From: an uncultured Enterococcus sp. | GTDB taxonomy: Bacteria; Bacillota; Bacilli; Lactobacillales; Enterococcaceae | Direction of reading: 5' to 3' | NCBI GenBank assembly: GCA_946409145.1 | Contig: CAMJVA010000099.1 | Location: 1-6,056 of the forward strand | Length of the DNA: 6,056 bases | In this document: in pieces, positions 5,648-6,056 of the stretch | Layout of the letters: each line of letters begins with the position of its first letter | Position numbering within the stretch: the first letter of the stretch is position 1 | The notes under the pieces: model-generated | Databases searched by the model: none | What the model was told of the DNA's origin: nothing | What the model saw: only the letters and a program-made list of their open reading frames with translations | Position numbers and translations under genes: made by a program

Positions 5648-6011
5648 ATGAATAACGTGTTCACCGAAGTTGAGGAAAAATCTGGCATCAGTTTCTTTGA
5701 AAAGTATCTGACTGTCTGGGTACTTCTCTGTATGGCAGCTGGTATGCTAATCGGGAAATTCTTACCAGGAGTAGCTGACCATTTGGAGAGCTATCAAGTC
5801 CTAAATACCAATATCCCGATTGCCGTTTTAACGTGGGTCATGATCTTTCCCATGATGATGAAAATTGATTTTAAATCAATTCTGAATGTGCGCAAAACCT
5901 ACCAAGGAATCGTAATTTCAAGTATTACGAGTTGGTTAATCAAACCGTTTCTAATGTTTGGCTTGGCAACATTTTTCTTTTATGTTGTGTTCAGTAATTT
6001 TATTCCGGCTG
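5648..6011 (+). CDS. acr3: Acr3-type arsenite efflux permease, 5' fragment cut by the contig end
   Basis: This is the N-terminal third (about 121 residues) of an integral membrane arsenite exporter of the Acr3 branch of the BASS superfamily, normally about 350-400 residues with ten membrane segments. FFEKYLTVWVLLCMAAGMLIGKFLP (around 17-41) is the family's first segment. IPIAVLTWVMIFPMMMKIDF (56-75) is the characteristic second segment and loop. SSITSWLIKPFLMFGLATFFF (about 91-111) follows. The key cysteine of Acr3, further on in the protein, is beyond the window. AAGGAG (5634-5639) is 8 bases before ATG, so it is co-transcribed with arsR. The reading frame appears to end at TGA 6032-6034, but that codon and the residues EIGRAHV before it come wholly or almost wholly from sequencing adapter. 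The true sequence stops at about 6011. Some databases call this family arsB, which properly names an unrelated transporter. Confidence 0.93.
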
Positions 6012-6056
6012 AGATCGGAAGAGCACACGTCTGAACTCCAGTCACCAATGGAAATC
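6012..6056 (+). other. Illumina TruSeq adapter and index left in the assembly (not genomic)
   Basis: From 6012 the sequence begins AGATCGGAAGAGC and matches the full 34-base TruSeq read adapter through 6045. It is followed by an apparent 8-base index, CAATGGAA (6046-6053), and ATC (6054-6056), the first bases of the next fixed adapter part. One or two bases at the junction could be shared with the genome. This stretch should be trimmed, and any feature or stop codon in it ignored. Confidence 0.98.

Noticed and set aside
5864..5880. ATTGATTTTAAATCAAT, resembling an FNR/Flp box
   Set aside because: It lies inside the conserved MKIDFKSI coding segment of acr3 and has 5 rather than 4 bases between the TTGAT and ATCAA halves, so it is best explained by codons.
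6011..6034. Natural C-terminal truncation of Acr3 giving a 128-residue protein
   Set aside because: The last codons and stop are in the sequencing adapter; the family needs about ten membrane segments and the sequence is simply cut off.

Overview
The window is AT-rich, tightly packed, low-GC Gram-positive DNA with every gene on the + strand. Gene content (pyruvate formate-lyase activase, family II Mn-dependent pyrophosphatase, an HD hydrolase, a DUF1803-like protein and an Flp-type Crp/Fnr regulator) and the strong AGGAGG-type ribosome binding sites point to Lactobacillales. An Enterococcaceae-like genome (Enterococcus, Tetragenococcus or Vagococcus) is my best guess, but the genus cannot be fixed by eye.

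Left part, 1-4147 (core-like metabolism). pflA starts with TTG and ends at a strong hairpin terminator. A good extended -10 promoter then drives ppaC. After a second hairpin that lacks a real U-tract come an HD-domain hydrolase, a DUF1803-like protein whose GTG start overlaps the HD stop codon, and an FNR-like regulator with exactly two cysteines (Flp type). The last three genes look co-transcribed, perhaps with read-through from ppaC. The regulator sits close to the anaerobic enzyme activator, which suggests but does not prove redox control of fermentation genes.

Middle part, 4148-5331. Behind the regulator lies a strong Shine-Dalgarno stretch that leads only into a two-codon ORF, inside a long A/T hairpin. 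Then comes a poorly recognised protein of 283 residues that looks like two weak GNAT-like halves. It has no visible ribosome binding site of its own. The following 252 bases hold a Rho-independent terminator and then a near-consensus promoter carrying two copies of a 16-base ATAGA-N6-TCTAT operator.

Right part, 5332-6011 (arsenic resistance). arsR (two-cysteine As(III) sensor type) and the 5' end of an Acr3-type arsenite efflux permease form a self-regulated operon. Base composition is visibly higher in G+C than on the left, consistent with an acquired cassette.

The last 45 bases (6012-6056) are not biological. They are the Illumina TruSeq read adapter, an apparent 8-base index and the first bases of the following adapter segment. 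The stop codon that seems to end the efflux pump at 6032-6034 lies in the adapter, so acr3 is cut by the end of the assembly and not truncated in nature. I found no convincing new biological system here. The best leads are the paired ArsR operators, the HD-to-HE change in the hydrolase, the dithiol regulator and the odd leader at 4153-4214.
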